DNA of 64,000 nucleotides from Bacteroidota bacterium. Lineage in GTDB: Bacteria; Bacteroidota; Bacteroidia; B-17B0; Aurantibacillaceae. Every line of letters begins with the position of its first letter. Position 1 is the stretch's first letter. The notes under the pieces were generated by a model. That model was not told where the DNA came from. It made no database searches and saw only the letters and a program-made list of their open reading frames with translations. The position numbers and the translations under genes were made by a program. Shown here piece by piece: positions 8,145 through 17,697 of this stretch. The DNA lies in contig JADJDM010000002.1 of the NCBI GenBank assembly GCA_016702705.1, positions 62,001 through 126,000 on the forward strand, read 5' to 3'.

Positions 8145-9824
8145 CTAACTCAATCCAGAAATTTTTCCATTATTATCAATAAACATGTGCTCAGAAGCTG
8201 GAATAACTGGTAAACCTGGCATACGCATCATATCACCTAAAATTGGAATAATAAATCCTGCACCTGCGGCAAATTCAAATTCTCTAACTGTTACTCTAAA
8301 ATTTGTTGGACGACCAATTTTAGTTTCAGTATCCGAAAGAGATTTTTGTGTTTTTGCCATGCAAACAGGAAAACCTTGATAGCCTAAATCATTAATGGTT
8401 TTAATTTGATTTTTTGCTTTTGAAGAATAATCTACACCATCAGCGCCATAAATTTCTGTAGCAATTTTTTCAATCTTAGCTTCAATAGATAAATCCCAAT
8501 CATATAATGGTTTAAATTTATTAGTGCCTTGTTCAATCGATTCACATACTGCTGTAGCTAAATTCATTGTTCCTTCTCCGCCTTTGGTAAAGCCGTACGA
8601 AACAATAGCTTTTACATTGTGAGTATTGCATAGTTCCTTCACTAAATTAATTTCTTCTTCTGTATCAGATGGAAAATGGTTGATTGCAACCACAGGCGTG
8701 ATTCCAAATTTCTTACAATTTTCAATGTGTTTTTCTAAGTTTTGGAAACCATTACTTACTCGCTCAATACTAGCCGTATTGTATTCTTCTTTTTTTGCAC
8801 CACCATGATGTCTTAATGCACGAATGGTTGCAACAATAACAATGGTGCTTGGCTTTAAATTACCATAACCACATTTTATATTCATGAATTTTTCTGCACC
8901 TAAATCAGCTCCAAATCCCGCTTCTGTAACAACATAATCAGCAAGTGATAAACCCATTTTAGTTGCAAGTATGGTGTTGGTTCCTTGTGCAATATTTGCA
9001 AATGGTCCGCCATGCAATATAGCAGGGTTGCCTTCCAAGGTTTGTACAAGGTTTGGGTGAATTGCATCTTTTAATAAAATGGCCATTGCGTTTTCAGCTT
9101 TTAGGTCGTGTGCAAAAATTGGTTTTTTATCAAATGTGTATCCAACAAAAATATTTCCTAATCGCTTTTTTAGGTCTTCAATATCTTTACTCATACAAAG
9201 TATTGCCATTACTTCTGATGCAGGCGTAATGTTAAAACCATCTTCACGTGGAATTCCATTTAGTGTACCTCCTAAACCAATTGTAATTTGGCGAAGGGCT
9301 CTATCGTTCATGTCAATAACACGTTTCCATTTTATTGTGCGCGGGTCGATGTTTAAATTGTTTTGTTTGTTTTGAATGTTATTATCTATTAAAGCAGATA
9401 ATAAATTATTAGCTTTTTCAATGGCAGAAAAATCTCCAGTAAAATGTAGATTAATATCTTCCATCGGAATTACTTGTGAATAGCCACCACCAGCGGCACC
9501 GCCTTTAATCCCAAAAACAGGGCCTAAAGAAGGCTCGCGTAAAACAGCAACAGCTTTCTTTCCAATTTTATTTAAACCATCTGTTAAGCCAACAGATACT
9601 GTTGTTTTTCCTTCGCCCGCAGGAGTTGGGTTAATAGCAGTAACTAAAACAAGATGAGCGTTCTTAATTTTTTCTTCATTGATTAAAGTAAGAGGAAGTT
9701 TAGCTTTGTGTTTACCGAAATAATACAAATCATCTTCTTCAATGTTTAATTTTTGGGCAATTGTTTTTATGTGTTTAATTTGTGCCGCTTGTGCTATTTC
9801 AATATCTGAGGGGAAATTTGACAT
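8145..9824 (-). CDS. fhs: Formate-tetrahydrofolate ligase
   Basis: The 559-residue enzyme joins formate to tetrahydrofolate using ATP, giving 10-formyl-THF for purine, formyl-methionine and one-carbon metabolism. The ATP-binding loop TPAGEGKTT is at residues 67-75, the downstream GIKGGAAGGGYSQV and HGGPFANIAQG motifs are intact, and the C-terminus AGAGFIIPILGDMMRMPGLP is typical. The length agrees with the family. It is flanked by two TPR-PP2C phosphatase genes and separated from both, with its own -7 box. gcvT, another one-carbon gene, is at 43222-44304. Confidence 0.98.
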   Translation of the reverse strand: MSNFPSDIEIAQAAQIKHIKTIAQKLNIEEDDLYYFGKHKAKLPLTLINEEKIKNAHLVLVTAINPTPAGEGKTTVSVGLTDGLNKIGKKAVAVLREPSLGPVFGIKGGAAGGGYSQVIPMEDINLHFTGDFSAIEKANNLLSALIDNNIQNKQNNLNIDPRTIKWKRVIDMNDRALRQITIGLGGTLNGIPREDGFNITPASEVMAILCMSKDIEDLKKRLGNIFVGYTFDKKPIFAHDLKAENAMAILLKDAIHPNLVQTLEGNPAILHGGPFANIAQGTNTILATKMGLSLADYVVTEAGFGADLGAEKFMNIKCGYGNLKPSTIVIVATIRALRHHGGAKKEEYNTASIERVSNGFQNLEKHIENCKKFGITPVVAINHFPSDTEEEINLVKELCNTHNVKAIVSYGFTKGGEGTMNLATAVCESIEQGTNKFKPLYDWDLSIEAKIEKIATEIYGADGVDYSSKAKNQIKTINDLGYQGFPVCMAKTQKSLSDTETKIGRPTNFRVTVREFEFAAGAGFIIPILGDMMRMPGLPVIPASEHMFIDNNGKISGLS

Positions 9825-9856
9825 AATTGTAGTTTTAAAATTTCTTAAATATTTTT

Positions 9857-9864
9857 CAAATGTA
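9857..9864 (-). promoter_or_regulatory. -7 box for fhs
   Basis: On the minus strand TACATTTG matches TAnnTTTG, 33 bases before the fhs ATG. No matching upstream TTG at normal spacing was found. Confidence 0.45.
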
Positions 9865-9937
9865 ATATTAATTTACCTTGATTTAAATTGAAATTCATTG
9901 CTTAAATGTGATTTGAATCAGCAAAAAGTGTGGGGAA

Positions 9938-11932
9938 TTAAATTTTAAATCCAACCAAACAAATATCATCTATTTGTTCTAAATCTCCACGCCATTTTTC
10001 TAGATAATCAATTAAGTTGCTTTCCTGCTCAGGTAGCGGTAATGAACTGTTTTGTAAAAGAAATTCTTTTAATTTTTTTTCTTTTAATTTTTTTCCTTTT
10101 TCTCCTCCAAATTGGTCAGGGAATCCATCGGTAAAGAGGTAAACTAAGTCTCCTTTTATTAAATCAAATTCGTGTGCAGTAAAAAGTTGTTCTTCTTTTG
10201 GAGATCTTCCAATTGGCATTTTATCCCCCCTTAAATCAATAGTTGCTCCGTTTCTTACAATAACAATTTTGTTATTTGCAGCAGTGTATTGCAGTTTCAT
10301 TGCTTTAAAATCAAACCTGCATAAAACGCCATCCATTCCATCTTTCATTTGATAATTCTCTGTATTATCATCTGTTAGCGCATTTATTATATCCGTTCTT
10401 AATTTATTAATGATTTCATTTGTTTCTTTAAGTTTTAATTCTTGTAATATTTCATTTAAGAAACTAATTCCCAATAAACTCATAAATGCACCTGGAACTC
10501 CATGCCCTGTACAATCTGCAAGCATAAAATAAAATTCATTTTCGTTTTTTAATGCCCAGTAAAAATCGCCACTAACAATGTCTTTAGGTTTATAAACGAT
10601 GAAAAAATCATTCATATTTTCTTTAATGTAGGAATGTGAAGTAAGTAAAGCTTTTTGAATGCGATGTGCATATAAAATACTATCTGTAATACTTTTGTTT
10701 TTATCAAATAGCTCATTCTTTTGTATGCTTACTTCCTTATGTAAGGTTTGTAATTCAGTATTAGCTTTCTTTTTATTGATAAAAGCATATATAGCAAACC
10801 CAAATGCAATTAAGAGAAGAATAAAACCAATAATAGCAAAAATGAGCAGTTGATTTTGTCTTTTCACCTCTGTTTCTTGCGCATGGTTCTCAGCATTTAG
10901 TTTTTCAATTTGCGCTTCTTTTTTTTCGTTTTGATATTTTTTTTCTAACTCACGCGCTGCTTTATTTGTTTCGGCATTATTAATCGAATCATTTAAAACA
11001 AAATACTGAAGATGATAATCAAGTGCTTTTGCATATTGTTTTTTAGCTTGATAAAGTTGAAATAGTTTGAGATTGTTACTTAGTTCAGATTGAAGCAAAG
11101 AGCCTTTATGCGCATATTCAAGCGATTGTAGAAGAAGTGGCTCAGCTTTGTCGTATTTTTTAGTTTCTAAATAAATACTTCCTAATTCAGAAGCGTATTC
11201 GTAGTAGTAATAATCGGATTTTAATTGTTTTGAAATTTCAATGGCTTGTAAACATTCTTTTTCTGCCATTTCATATTGCTTCATTTGTCTATAACAATAA
11301 GATTTTGAAACATGAGCACTTGCTATTGAACCTTTATTATTTGTTGGAAAAGTTAGGGAAAAATTGAAATAATAGAGTGCAGAATCATACATTTTGTGTT
11401 GCAAATACATCGATCCAATATTTAAATAACCTGGTGTAAGCCGCTTTGCTTGGTTTAATTGTTTAAATATTTTTACACTTTCAAACAAATATTTGCGTGC
11501 ATTTGGGAAATCTCCTAACATATTATGGGTGTTCCCTGCATTAGCATATATAACGCCAAGCATGTCTGTATCATTTACTAATTCGGCATTCTTTCGTGCT
11601 TCTGTAAATGATTCAATTGCTTTTTTATAATTGGCTTGATCATGATAAATTGTACCAATGGTGTTTAGTATGGTTGCTTTGCTTCTTGCATGATTTAATG
11701 CATTCGAAATTTTTAATCCTTCAAATGCAATTTTCATCCCGCTATCCAAATCAATATAGCTATAATGAAATGCCAAACTACTTAACATCATTGCCTTAGT
11801 TGCATCTGTATCGCTTTTGGTCGGTATTACTTTTCGCAAACTATCTATTAATTTATAATCTTGCCCACTTCCTGTCTTAGTATACAGAAATGTAATTGTA
11901 ATAACAATACCTATGATAGTTCTTTTAAACAT
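9938..11932 (-). CDS. TPR-transmembrane-PP2C (SpoIIE-type) phosphatase
   Basis: This 664-residue paralogue of the 6016 product has a signal peptide, TPR repeats over about residues 50-320, a coiled-coil neck (EKKYQNEKKEAQIEKL), a membrane helix at about 360-385 and a PP2C domain from about 412 (KSITDSILYAHRIQKAL). The metal-site motifs GDFYW, DCTGHGVPGA and TDGFPDQFGG are intact. It is predicted to sit in the inner membrane with the TPR part outside and the phosphatase inside. It is transcribed alone, divergent from the TPM-domain gene. The DSIxYAxRIQ linker before the catalytic domain is shared by all three paralogues and may transmit the signal. Confidence 0.92.
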   Translation of the reverse strand: MFKRTIIGIVITITFLYTKTGSGQDYKLIDSLRKVIPTKSDTDATKAMMLSSLAFHYSYIDLDSGMKIAFEGLKISNALNHARSKATILNTIGTIYHDQANYKKAIESFTEARKNAELVNDTDMLGVIYANAGNTHNMLGDFPNARKYLFESVKIFKQLNQAKRLTPGYLNIGSMYLQHKMYDSALYYFNFSLTFPTNNKGSIASAHVSKSYCYRQMKQYEMAEKECLQAIEISKQLKSDYYYYEYASELGSIYLETKKYDKAEPLLLQSLEYAHKGSLLQSELSNNLKLFQLYQAKKQYAKALDYHLQYFVLNDSINNAETNKAARELEKKYQNEKKEAQIEKLNAENHAQETEVKRQNQLLIFAIIGFILLLIAFGFAIYAFINKKKANTELQTLHKEVSIQKNELFDKNKSITDSILYAHRIQKALLTSHSYIKENMNDFFIVYKPKDIVSGDFYWALKNENEFYFMLADCTGHGVPGAFMSLLGISFLNEILQELKLKETNEIINKLRTDIINALTDDNTENYQMKDGMDGVLCRFDFKAMKLQYTAANNKIVIVRNGATIDLRGDKMPIGRSPKEEQLFTAHEFDLIKGDLVYLFTDGFPDQFGGEKGKKLKEKKLKEFLLQNSSLPLPEQESNLIDYLEKWRGDLEQIDDICLVGFKI

Positions 11933-12051
11933 CTATGTAAAATTAAGTATAAATTGGAGAGTGCAAAATGATATTGATGGACTTAATCAATATTTTCTAA
12001 AATTTGCAGAAAATCTATTAAAAGATTCTGTAATTTTGATAAAGTCATTTT

Positions 12052-12942
12052 ATGAAACACTTAATTTGGATATTTGTTTTTTTACAGTTGGCAAGCTTTG
12101 CAGGTAATTTCCCAGCGAAACCATTTAACTATGTTACCGACGAGGCAAATGTTATTGATGCTGCTGATGAAGCCTTACTAAATAAAAAATTGCATGCCTT
12201 TCAAGATTCTACTTCTTCACAGATTTTTGTTTACATAACTAATTCTCTTGAGGGCGCTGATATGATGCAATTATCACAAGAAATATTTGGCGATTGGGAT
12301 ATTGGACAAAAGGGGAAGAATAACGGAGTTTTAATTGCTGTTTTTGTTAATGACCACAAATTTAGAATTCATACTGGTTATGGTATGGAAGGCATTTTAC
12401 CCGATTTACTAACTAAACGTATACAAGATGAAGACATGCGCCCTTCCTTTAAACAAAACAATTATTACGAAGGAATTAATAATGGTGTGGACAAACTAAT
12501 TTACTATAGTAAACATGAGTACAATCCTAATGAGAGTTATTCGGAATCGGATTCCATGATTGGCATTGTAATTTTATATGTAGCAGCAATTATTGTTTAT
12601 TTTTTAATGTTTCTGATTTTACATTTTGCTTATAAAGACAAAAGAGGATTAAAAATTACTTTGCTCACAGTTGGCGGAGCATTGGGACTTATACCTGTTT
12701 TCGGTTTCTTCATTTTATTGGCGATGTTGATTGTATTTTCAATTATCACATTAATCCGAAAAATTTCTAAGAATGTAAGCTCAGGTACTTGGACATCAAG
12801 TGGAAGTAGTTTTTACTCAGGAAGTAGTTGGGGCAGTTCTTCTGATTCATCTAGCAGTTGGTCAAGTTCAGACTCTGGTTCTGACTTTGGTGGCGGTGGC
12901 GGCGGCGATTCGGGAGGTGGTGGAAGTAGCAGTGATTGGTAG
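12052..12942 (+). CDS. TPM-domain (YgcG-like) membrane protein
   Basis: The 296-residue product has a signal peptide (1-18), a TPM domain (about 20-155; FNYVTDEANVIDAADEALLNKKL and IHTGYGMEGILPD), two hydrophobic segments near residues 165-190 and 200-235, and a low-complexity Ser/Gly tail ending in GGGGSSSDW. TPM proteins are phosphatase-like or chaperone-like domains associated with membrane protein repair or photosystem maintenance; the role in Bacteroidota is unclear. The Ser/Gly tail with scattered Trp is typical of YgcG-type members. It is a single gene ending at a bidirectional terminator. Confidence 0.88.
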   Translation: MKHLIWIFVFLQLASFAGNFPAKPFNYVTDEANVIDAADEALLNKKLHAFQDSTSSQIFVYITNSLEGADMMQLSQEIFGDWDIGQKGKNNGVLIAVFVNDHKFRIHTGYGMEGILPDLLTKRIQDEDMRPSFKQNNYYEGINNGVDKLIYYSKHEYNPNESYSESDSMIGIVILYVAAIIVYFLMFLILHFAYKDKRGLKITLLTVGGALGLIPVFGFFILLAMLIVFSIITLIRKISKNVSSGTWTSSGSSFYSGSSWGSSSDSSSSWSSSDSGSDFGGGGGGDSGGGGSSSDW

Positions 12943-12958
12943 CTAATTGACAGAAAAG

Positions 12959-12995
12959 AAAAAGCCCCGATTCAGATTATGAATTGGGGCTTTTT
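12959..12995. terminator. Bidirectional terminator between TPM and RluB-like genes
   Basis: AAAAAGCCCC and GGGGCTTTTT flank a further AATTCA-type pairing, giving a long stem with A and T runs on both sides. It serves two convergent genes. Confidence 0.85.
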
Positions 12996-13014
12996 GCATA
13001 AAACTATTTATTTT

Positions 13015-14967
13015 TTATTTTACCATTCTTAAGAAAGATAATTCTCTTTCCGTTAGTAAACGCCATCTGCTGCGTGGTAAATCCTTTTTGGTTAAACCCG
13101 CAAACATTACTCTATCAAGGCGTACAACCTTGTAGCCTAAATGTTCAAATATTCTTCTTACAATTCGGTTTCTTCCTGAGTGAATTTCGATTCCAATTTC
13201 TCTTCTGTTAGTACTCTCACCAACAAATTCTAATTTATCAGGTTTAATCATTCCGTCTTCCAATTCAATACCATCCATAATGGCTTTAAAATCTTCAGGC
13301 TTAATGCTCTTATCTAATTCAACCGAATATAATTTTTGAATGTTGTTTTTAGGATGTGTTAACTTCATTGTCATTTCACCATCATTAGTAAACAACAATA
13401 AACCTGTTGTGTTTCTATCTAAACGTCCAACTGGGTAAACACGCTCTTTACAAGCATTTTTAATTAATTCCATTACTGTTTTTCTTCCTTCTGGATCATC
13501 CAAGGTTGTAATGTAATCTTTTGGTTTGTTTAGTAAAATGTAAACATGTTTCTCACGCTTAATTGGTGTTCCGCCATAGTGTACTTCATCTTCAGGTTTT
13601 ACTTTGTAACCTAATTCTGAAACTATTTTTCCGTTAACACTAACTGCCCCGCTTTCAATTAATTTATCCGCTTCTCTACGTGAACAAACACCTGAGTTGG
13701 CAATAAATTTATTTAAACGAATTAATCCATCTTCATTTTGCGATTGTGATGCAAAACTTGTTTTCTCAATACGTTGACGCTTTGGCTTTGCAGCTCCTTT
13801 ACGCTCGTAAGAATCAAATTGCTCGTATGATTTTTTCTTTCTGTCGTCAGAGTCTGATTCTCTTTCCTCAGAAGAACTATCTTTTCTTGAAAAAGTTTTT
13901 TTCTCTTTATCTTGGTTGTCGTAAAAACTTCCTTTGTAAGGTTTTTTGTTTTCCGATGTTACATCTTTAATGTATCCATCATCTTCCGAACTTCTGCTTC
14001 TTTCAAATGAAGTTTCGCTCCATTTTTCTGAGCTTTTTGATTTGTCAGAAAAAGAATCATTATCAAATGAACGGCCGTCTCTTTTGTAAGGTTTTTTGTC
14101 GTCAGAAAACGGTTTTGAAAAACTTCTTTTCTCTCCAAACGATTTTCTATCATCACCTTCTTTTGAGTACGGACGTTTTTCTCTATCGCCGTAAGGCTTT
14201 CTTTCCTGAACTATCTTTTGAATAGTGGTTTTTCTTTCAGAGCTGTCTTTTGAGTAAGAACGTTTTTCTCTGTCGCCATATGGCTTTTATCATCACCATC
14301 TTTTGCAAATGGTTTTCTTTCTCTGTCTCCGTAAGTTTTTCTTTGTTCCCCATCTCTCGAGAAAGGTTTTTTCTCTCTATCTCCAAATGGTTTTCTTTCA
14401 GAACTGTCTTTTTGAATATGAACGCTTTTTTTTATCTCCGTATGGTTTTTTATCATCACCATCTTTTGAATACGAACGTTTTTCTCTATCGCCATAAGGC
14501 TTTCTTTCCGAACTGTCTTTTGAATACGATTTTTTTTCTCTATCTCCGTAAGGTTTTCTTTCAGAGCTGTCAGATGAATACGAACGTTTTTCTCTGTCTC
14601 CGTATGATTTTTTATCATCACCATCTTTTGAGTAGGAACGTTTTTCTCTGTCGCCATAACTTTTTTCTGAAGAATCTTTTGAGTACGATTTTCTTTCTGA
14701 AGAATCGTCTCCTTCTGTTTTCTTAGAGTAGTAACGCTTAGCGCTTCCTTCTACTTTTTTCTCGATGAAGGTTTTTCCTTCACTTTCTAATCTCGCTGCA
14801 GGTTTGTTAAAGCGTCTTTTCTTTTCTCCGCCTTCACTACTGCCTTCATCACTGCGTTTTGAACCTGCGCTGCTGTATGAGCGCTTTTCTCCTGAATCAG
14901 ATTTTGAATAGCTCTTTTTCCCAAAAGTACCACCTGATTCTTTTTTTCTTCCACTACTATTTTTCAT
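13015..14967 (-). CDS. RluB/RsuA-family pseudouridine synthase with long charged repeat tail (frame-corrected)
   Basis: Read as one gene of about 650 codons. The C-terminal 240 residues are a pseudouridine synthase: an S4 RNA-binding domain (LIRLNKFIANSGVCSRREAD) and the catalytic Asp in GRLDRNTTGLLLF; it should modify 23S rRNA. The N-terminal ~400 residues are a basic, Ser-rich tail with about nine 18-residue repeats of SYSKDxxDKKPYGDREKR type. Two single-base shifts cancel: one extra A in the run at 14409-14413 and one missing A at 14285-14288, leaving about 120 bases out of frame. Both are in homopolymers inside the repeats, so sequence error is likely. A shorter protein starting before the S4 domain is an alternative. 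Confidence 0.8.
14160..14700. repeat. 54-bp tandem repeats coding the charged tail
   Basis: About nine diverged copies of a 54-bp unit, each coding an 18-residue motif built on YSKDSSERKPYGDREK. They lie inside the RluB-like gene and contain both frame shifts. Confidence 0.75.
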
Positions 14968-15167
14968 TCTTGTAATTTTAAAAATTTCAGTTTTAAAGAT
15001 TGCCGTTTTGCATCCCGGCTAGTCTATCTGAAATCGACTGCAAAGATAGGCTTTTTTTGCCGTAATCACCTATATTTTAGTCGATTTGCCCTTCATTTTC
15101 ATCGTAATTGTTAATGGGATGTTATAAAATGGGTGCTTTGGAAAGGGTTTTAAAACCTACGAATTGC

Positions 15168-15175
15168 TATATTTG
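15168..15175 (+). promoter_or_regulatory. -7 box for lysS
   Basis: TATATTTG matches TAnnTTTG exactly, 20 bases before the lysS ATG. The nearest upstream TTG (15138-15140) is 27 bases away, longer than usual. Confidence 0.5.
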
Positions 15176-15195
15176 ACCTCTATTTTTATAAAATT

Positions 15196-16728
15196 ATGCA
15201 AACTACATTAAGCGAACAAGAGTTATTACGCCGTCAGAAATTAGAAGAATTAAAGCAATTGGGCATCGATCCATATCCTGCTCACGAGTTCCTAGTAAAC
15301 GTTACTGCCGCAGATATTAAGGAAAACTACGATAGAGATAAACTAAATTATAAGAACATTAGCATTGCTGGTCGTTTAATGATGGTGAGAGATATGGGTA
15401 AGGCTGCTTTTGCTGAATTGCAGGATGCTACAGGTCGTATCCAAATTTATGTGAAGCAAGATGAAATTTGCCCTACTGAAGATAAAACTTTATATGCTTC
15501 TGTTTGGAAAAAATTATTGGACTTAGGCGATATTATTGGTGTTGAAGGATATGTTTTTACAACTAAGGTTGGAGAAATTTCAATTCACGTTACTAATTTT
15601 AAATTATTAAGTAAATCTTTAAAGCCGCTTCCTGTTGTTAAAACAGACGAAGCTGGAAATTCATTTGATGAAGTATCTGATCCAGAATTTAGATACCGTC
15701 AGCGTTATGTTGATTTAATCATCAATCCTAAAGTGAAGAAAACATTTGAGCAACGTACTAAAGTGGTAAACTCAATTCGTACTTTCTTAAACGAAAGAGG
15801 TGCTTTAGAAGTTGATACTCCTGTATTGCAATCTATACCGGGGGGTGCAACTGCCCGTCCGTTTATGACGCATCACAATGCATTGGATATGCCTTTGTAT
15901 ATGCGTATTGCAAACGAATTATATTTAAAGCGTTTAATTGTTGGTGGTTTTGATTGGGTATATGAATTCTCTCGTAACTTCAGAAATGAAGGTATGGACA
16001 GAACCCATAATCCTGAATTTACTATTCTTGAATTTTACGTTGCTTACCGCGATTATTATTGGATGATGAACACAACTGAAAAGTTGTTGGAGAAAATTGC
16101 AATGGATTTACACGGTACAACTGATTTACCTGTTGGTGATAAAACCATTAGTTTTGCTGCACCTTTTAAGCGTGTATCCATTTTTGGTTCAATTTTGGAA
16201 CACACAGGAATTGATGTGAGCAAAATGAACGAAGATGAATTGCGTGCAACTTGTAAGCAATTACATATTGAAGTTGATGAAAGCATGGGTAAAGGAAAAT
16301 TAATCGATTGTATTTTTGGTGAGAAGTGTGAAGGGAATTATATTCAACCTACATTCATTACTGATTATCCTGTTGAGATGAGTCCATTAACAAAAAAACA
16401 CAGAAGTGAAGAAGGATTGGTTGAGCGTTTTGAGTTAATGATTAACGGAAAAGAAATTGCAAATGCATACAGTGAGTTAAACGACCCAATTGACCAACGC
16501 GAGCGCTTTGAAGAGCAAGTAAAACTAATGGAGCGTGGTGATGATGAAGCAATGTTTATTGATTACGATTTCTTGCGTGCATTAGAGTACGGTATGCCGC
16601 CAACTGCAGGTATCGGAATTGGTATCGATCGTTTGTGCATGTTAATGACAAATCAACCTTCAATTCAAGATGTGTTGTTCTTTCCACAAATGCGCCCAGA
16701 AAAAGTTGTTGAACCTCAAGATAACTAA
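15196..16728 (+). CDS. lysS: Lysyl-tRNA synthetase (class II)
   Basis: The 510-residue enzyme charges tRNA-Lys. The N-terminal OB fold spans about residues 55-150 (ISIAGRLMMVRDMGKAAFAE). Class II motif 2 is FRNEGMDRTHNPEFT (around residue 260) and motif 3 is GIGIGIDRLCML near residue 475. The length is normal. The ATG at 15196 follows a TAnnTTTG box by 20 bases. A small lipoprotein gene begins 11 bases after its stop and is probably co-transcribed. Confidence 0.98.
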   Translation: MQTTLSEQELLRRQKLEELKQLGIDPYPAHEFLVNVTAADIKENYDRDKLNYKNISIAGRLMMVRDMGKAAFAELQDATGRIQIYVKQDEICPTEDKTLYASVWKKLLDLGDIIGVEGYVFTTKVGEISIHVTNFKLLSKSLKPLPVVKTDEAGNSFDEVSDPEFRYRQRYVDLIINPKVKKTFEQRTKVVNSIRTFLNERGALEVDTPVLQSIPGGATARPFMTHHNALDMPLYMRIANELYLKRLIVGGFDWVYEFSRNFRNEGMDRTHNPEFTILEFYVAYRDYYWMMNTTEKLLEKIAMDLHGTTDLPVGDKTISFAAPFKRVSIFGSILEHTGIDVSKMNEDELRATCKQLHIEVDESMGKGKLIDCIFGEKCEGNYIQPTFITDYPVEMSPLTKKHRSEEGLVERFELMINGKEIANAYSELNDPIDQRERFEEQVKLMERGDDEAMFIDYDFLRALEYGMPPTAGIGIGIDRLCMLMTNQPSIQDVLFFPQMRPEKVVEPQDN

Positions 16729-16739
16729 TTGTAGAAATT

Positions 16740-17288
16740 ATGATTTCGTTTAAAAATAAAATACTATTGAGTGCAGCTGTTATTTCAGCTGCACTTATGT
16801 ATTCATGTTCGGGCAATCATGAAGAGAAAGTACCTGAAAAAGAATTAATATTTAAAGGCTATCATTATTCATTAGATACTATTTTAAAAACGAAAGAAGG
16901 AATCATACACAACATTGAGTTAGGTGAGAAGCTTAATGATGTAAAATCAAAAGAGCCTAAAAAGCCGGATGAGATGGATGTTGACTATTGTTTGTATAAC
17001 TACAAAATAGATTCAATAAGTAATTATTCCGTAGCTTATAATTTTGTTGGCGATTCATTGGATGAAATTGAAGTGCAAATTAACACTACAAGTTTAGATA
17101 ACGGAACAGTGGTTTTAAACGCAATGAAAAAATACTACACTGATAAATATACTGCCCCGCTTATGGATAATGGTGTTTACGTTTTCAATTGCTTCGATTC
17201 AAAAAAGCGTAATTTCATGATTACGATTAGCGATAATAGTACAACAGAAACAGGTATTATCAATTTGTTGATTTATAGAGAGAAGTAA
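16740..17288 (+). CDS. Hypothetical lipoprotein downstream of lysS
   Basis: The 182-residue product starts with a hydrophobic signal and a lipobox-like LMYSCSG at residues 19-25, so C23 is the likely lipidation site and the protein would be membrane-anchored in the envelope. The mature part is mixed alpha/beta (DSLDEIEVQINTTS, AMKKYYTDKY) with no domain I recognise. It starts 11 bases after lysS and has no visible promoter, so it is probably in that operon; a functional link is not implied. Confidence 0.75.
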   Translation: MISFKNKILLSAAVISAALMYSCSGNHEEKVPEKELIFKGYHYSLDTILKTKEGIIHNIELGEKLNDVKSKEPKKPDEMDVDYCLYNYKIDSISNYSVAYNFVGDSLDEIEVQINTTSLDNGTVVLNAMKKYYTDKYTAPLMDNGVYVFNCFDSKKRNFMITISDNSTTETGIINLLIYREK

Positions 17289-17435
17289 GTTTAATCTTTT
17301 CTTTTAAAATTAAATCAATATAGTTTGTTAACGATTTTTCGGTTTAATAAAGTTTGTTGTTTATGTCAACTACAAAACGACTCACTTTGTATTTGATTCT
17401 TAATTAACCGATTTATTTAACTAAATTCGAAAAAT

Positions 17436-17655
17436 ATGAAAAACAACTTTGACATTAGTATTCCTATTTTGTACAATCCTACTATTTTCGTGTAAATCAA
17501 ATAAGGCTGAAGTTAAAACTGTGAATAAACAAAGTGACACCACTAGTGTTTCTAAAGTAGCAAAAAAACAGTTTGAAATCCATGCGGACTCAAGTCTAAA
17601 GTCAACCAATAGTTTATCAGCACCCAAACAAAATTCATACGCACGTCCTAAGTAA
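17436..17655 (+). CDS. Small lipoprotein (start needs a one-base correction)
   Basis: From the ATG at 17436 the frame closes early, but removing one T from the run at 17448-17450 gives MKNNLTLVFLFCTILLFSCKSN, a textbook lipoprotein signal with lipobox LFSC, joined to the open frame that ends at 17655. The mature peptide is only about 50 residues, rich in Lys, Ser and Thr, with no domain. The alternative is a start at TTG 17449, which leaves a signal without its basic N-terminus. It is followed by the T9SS adhesin gene, 42 bases downstream. Function is unknown. Confidence 0.55.
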
Positions 17656-17697
17656 AATTACAATTAATACAATAACCCTAAAAACAAGAAAAAAAAG

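Noticed and set aside
13746..14726. Several plus-strand open frames opposite the RluB-like gene
   Set aside because: They are the complement of the charged repeats and have very odd composition (runs of Phe, Leu, His); the minus strand has the real domains.
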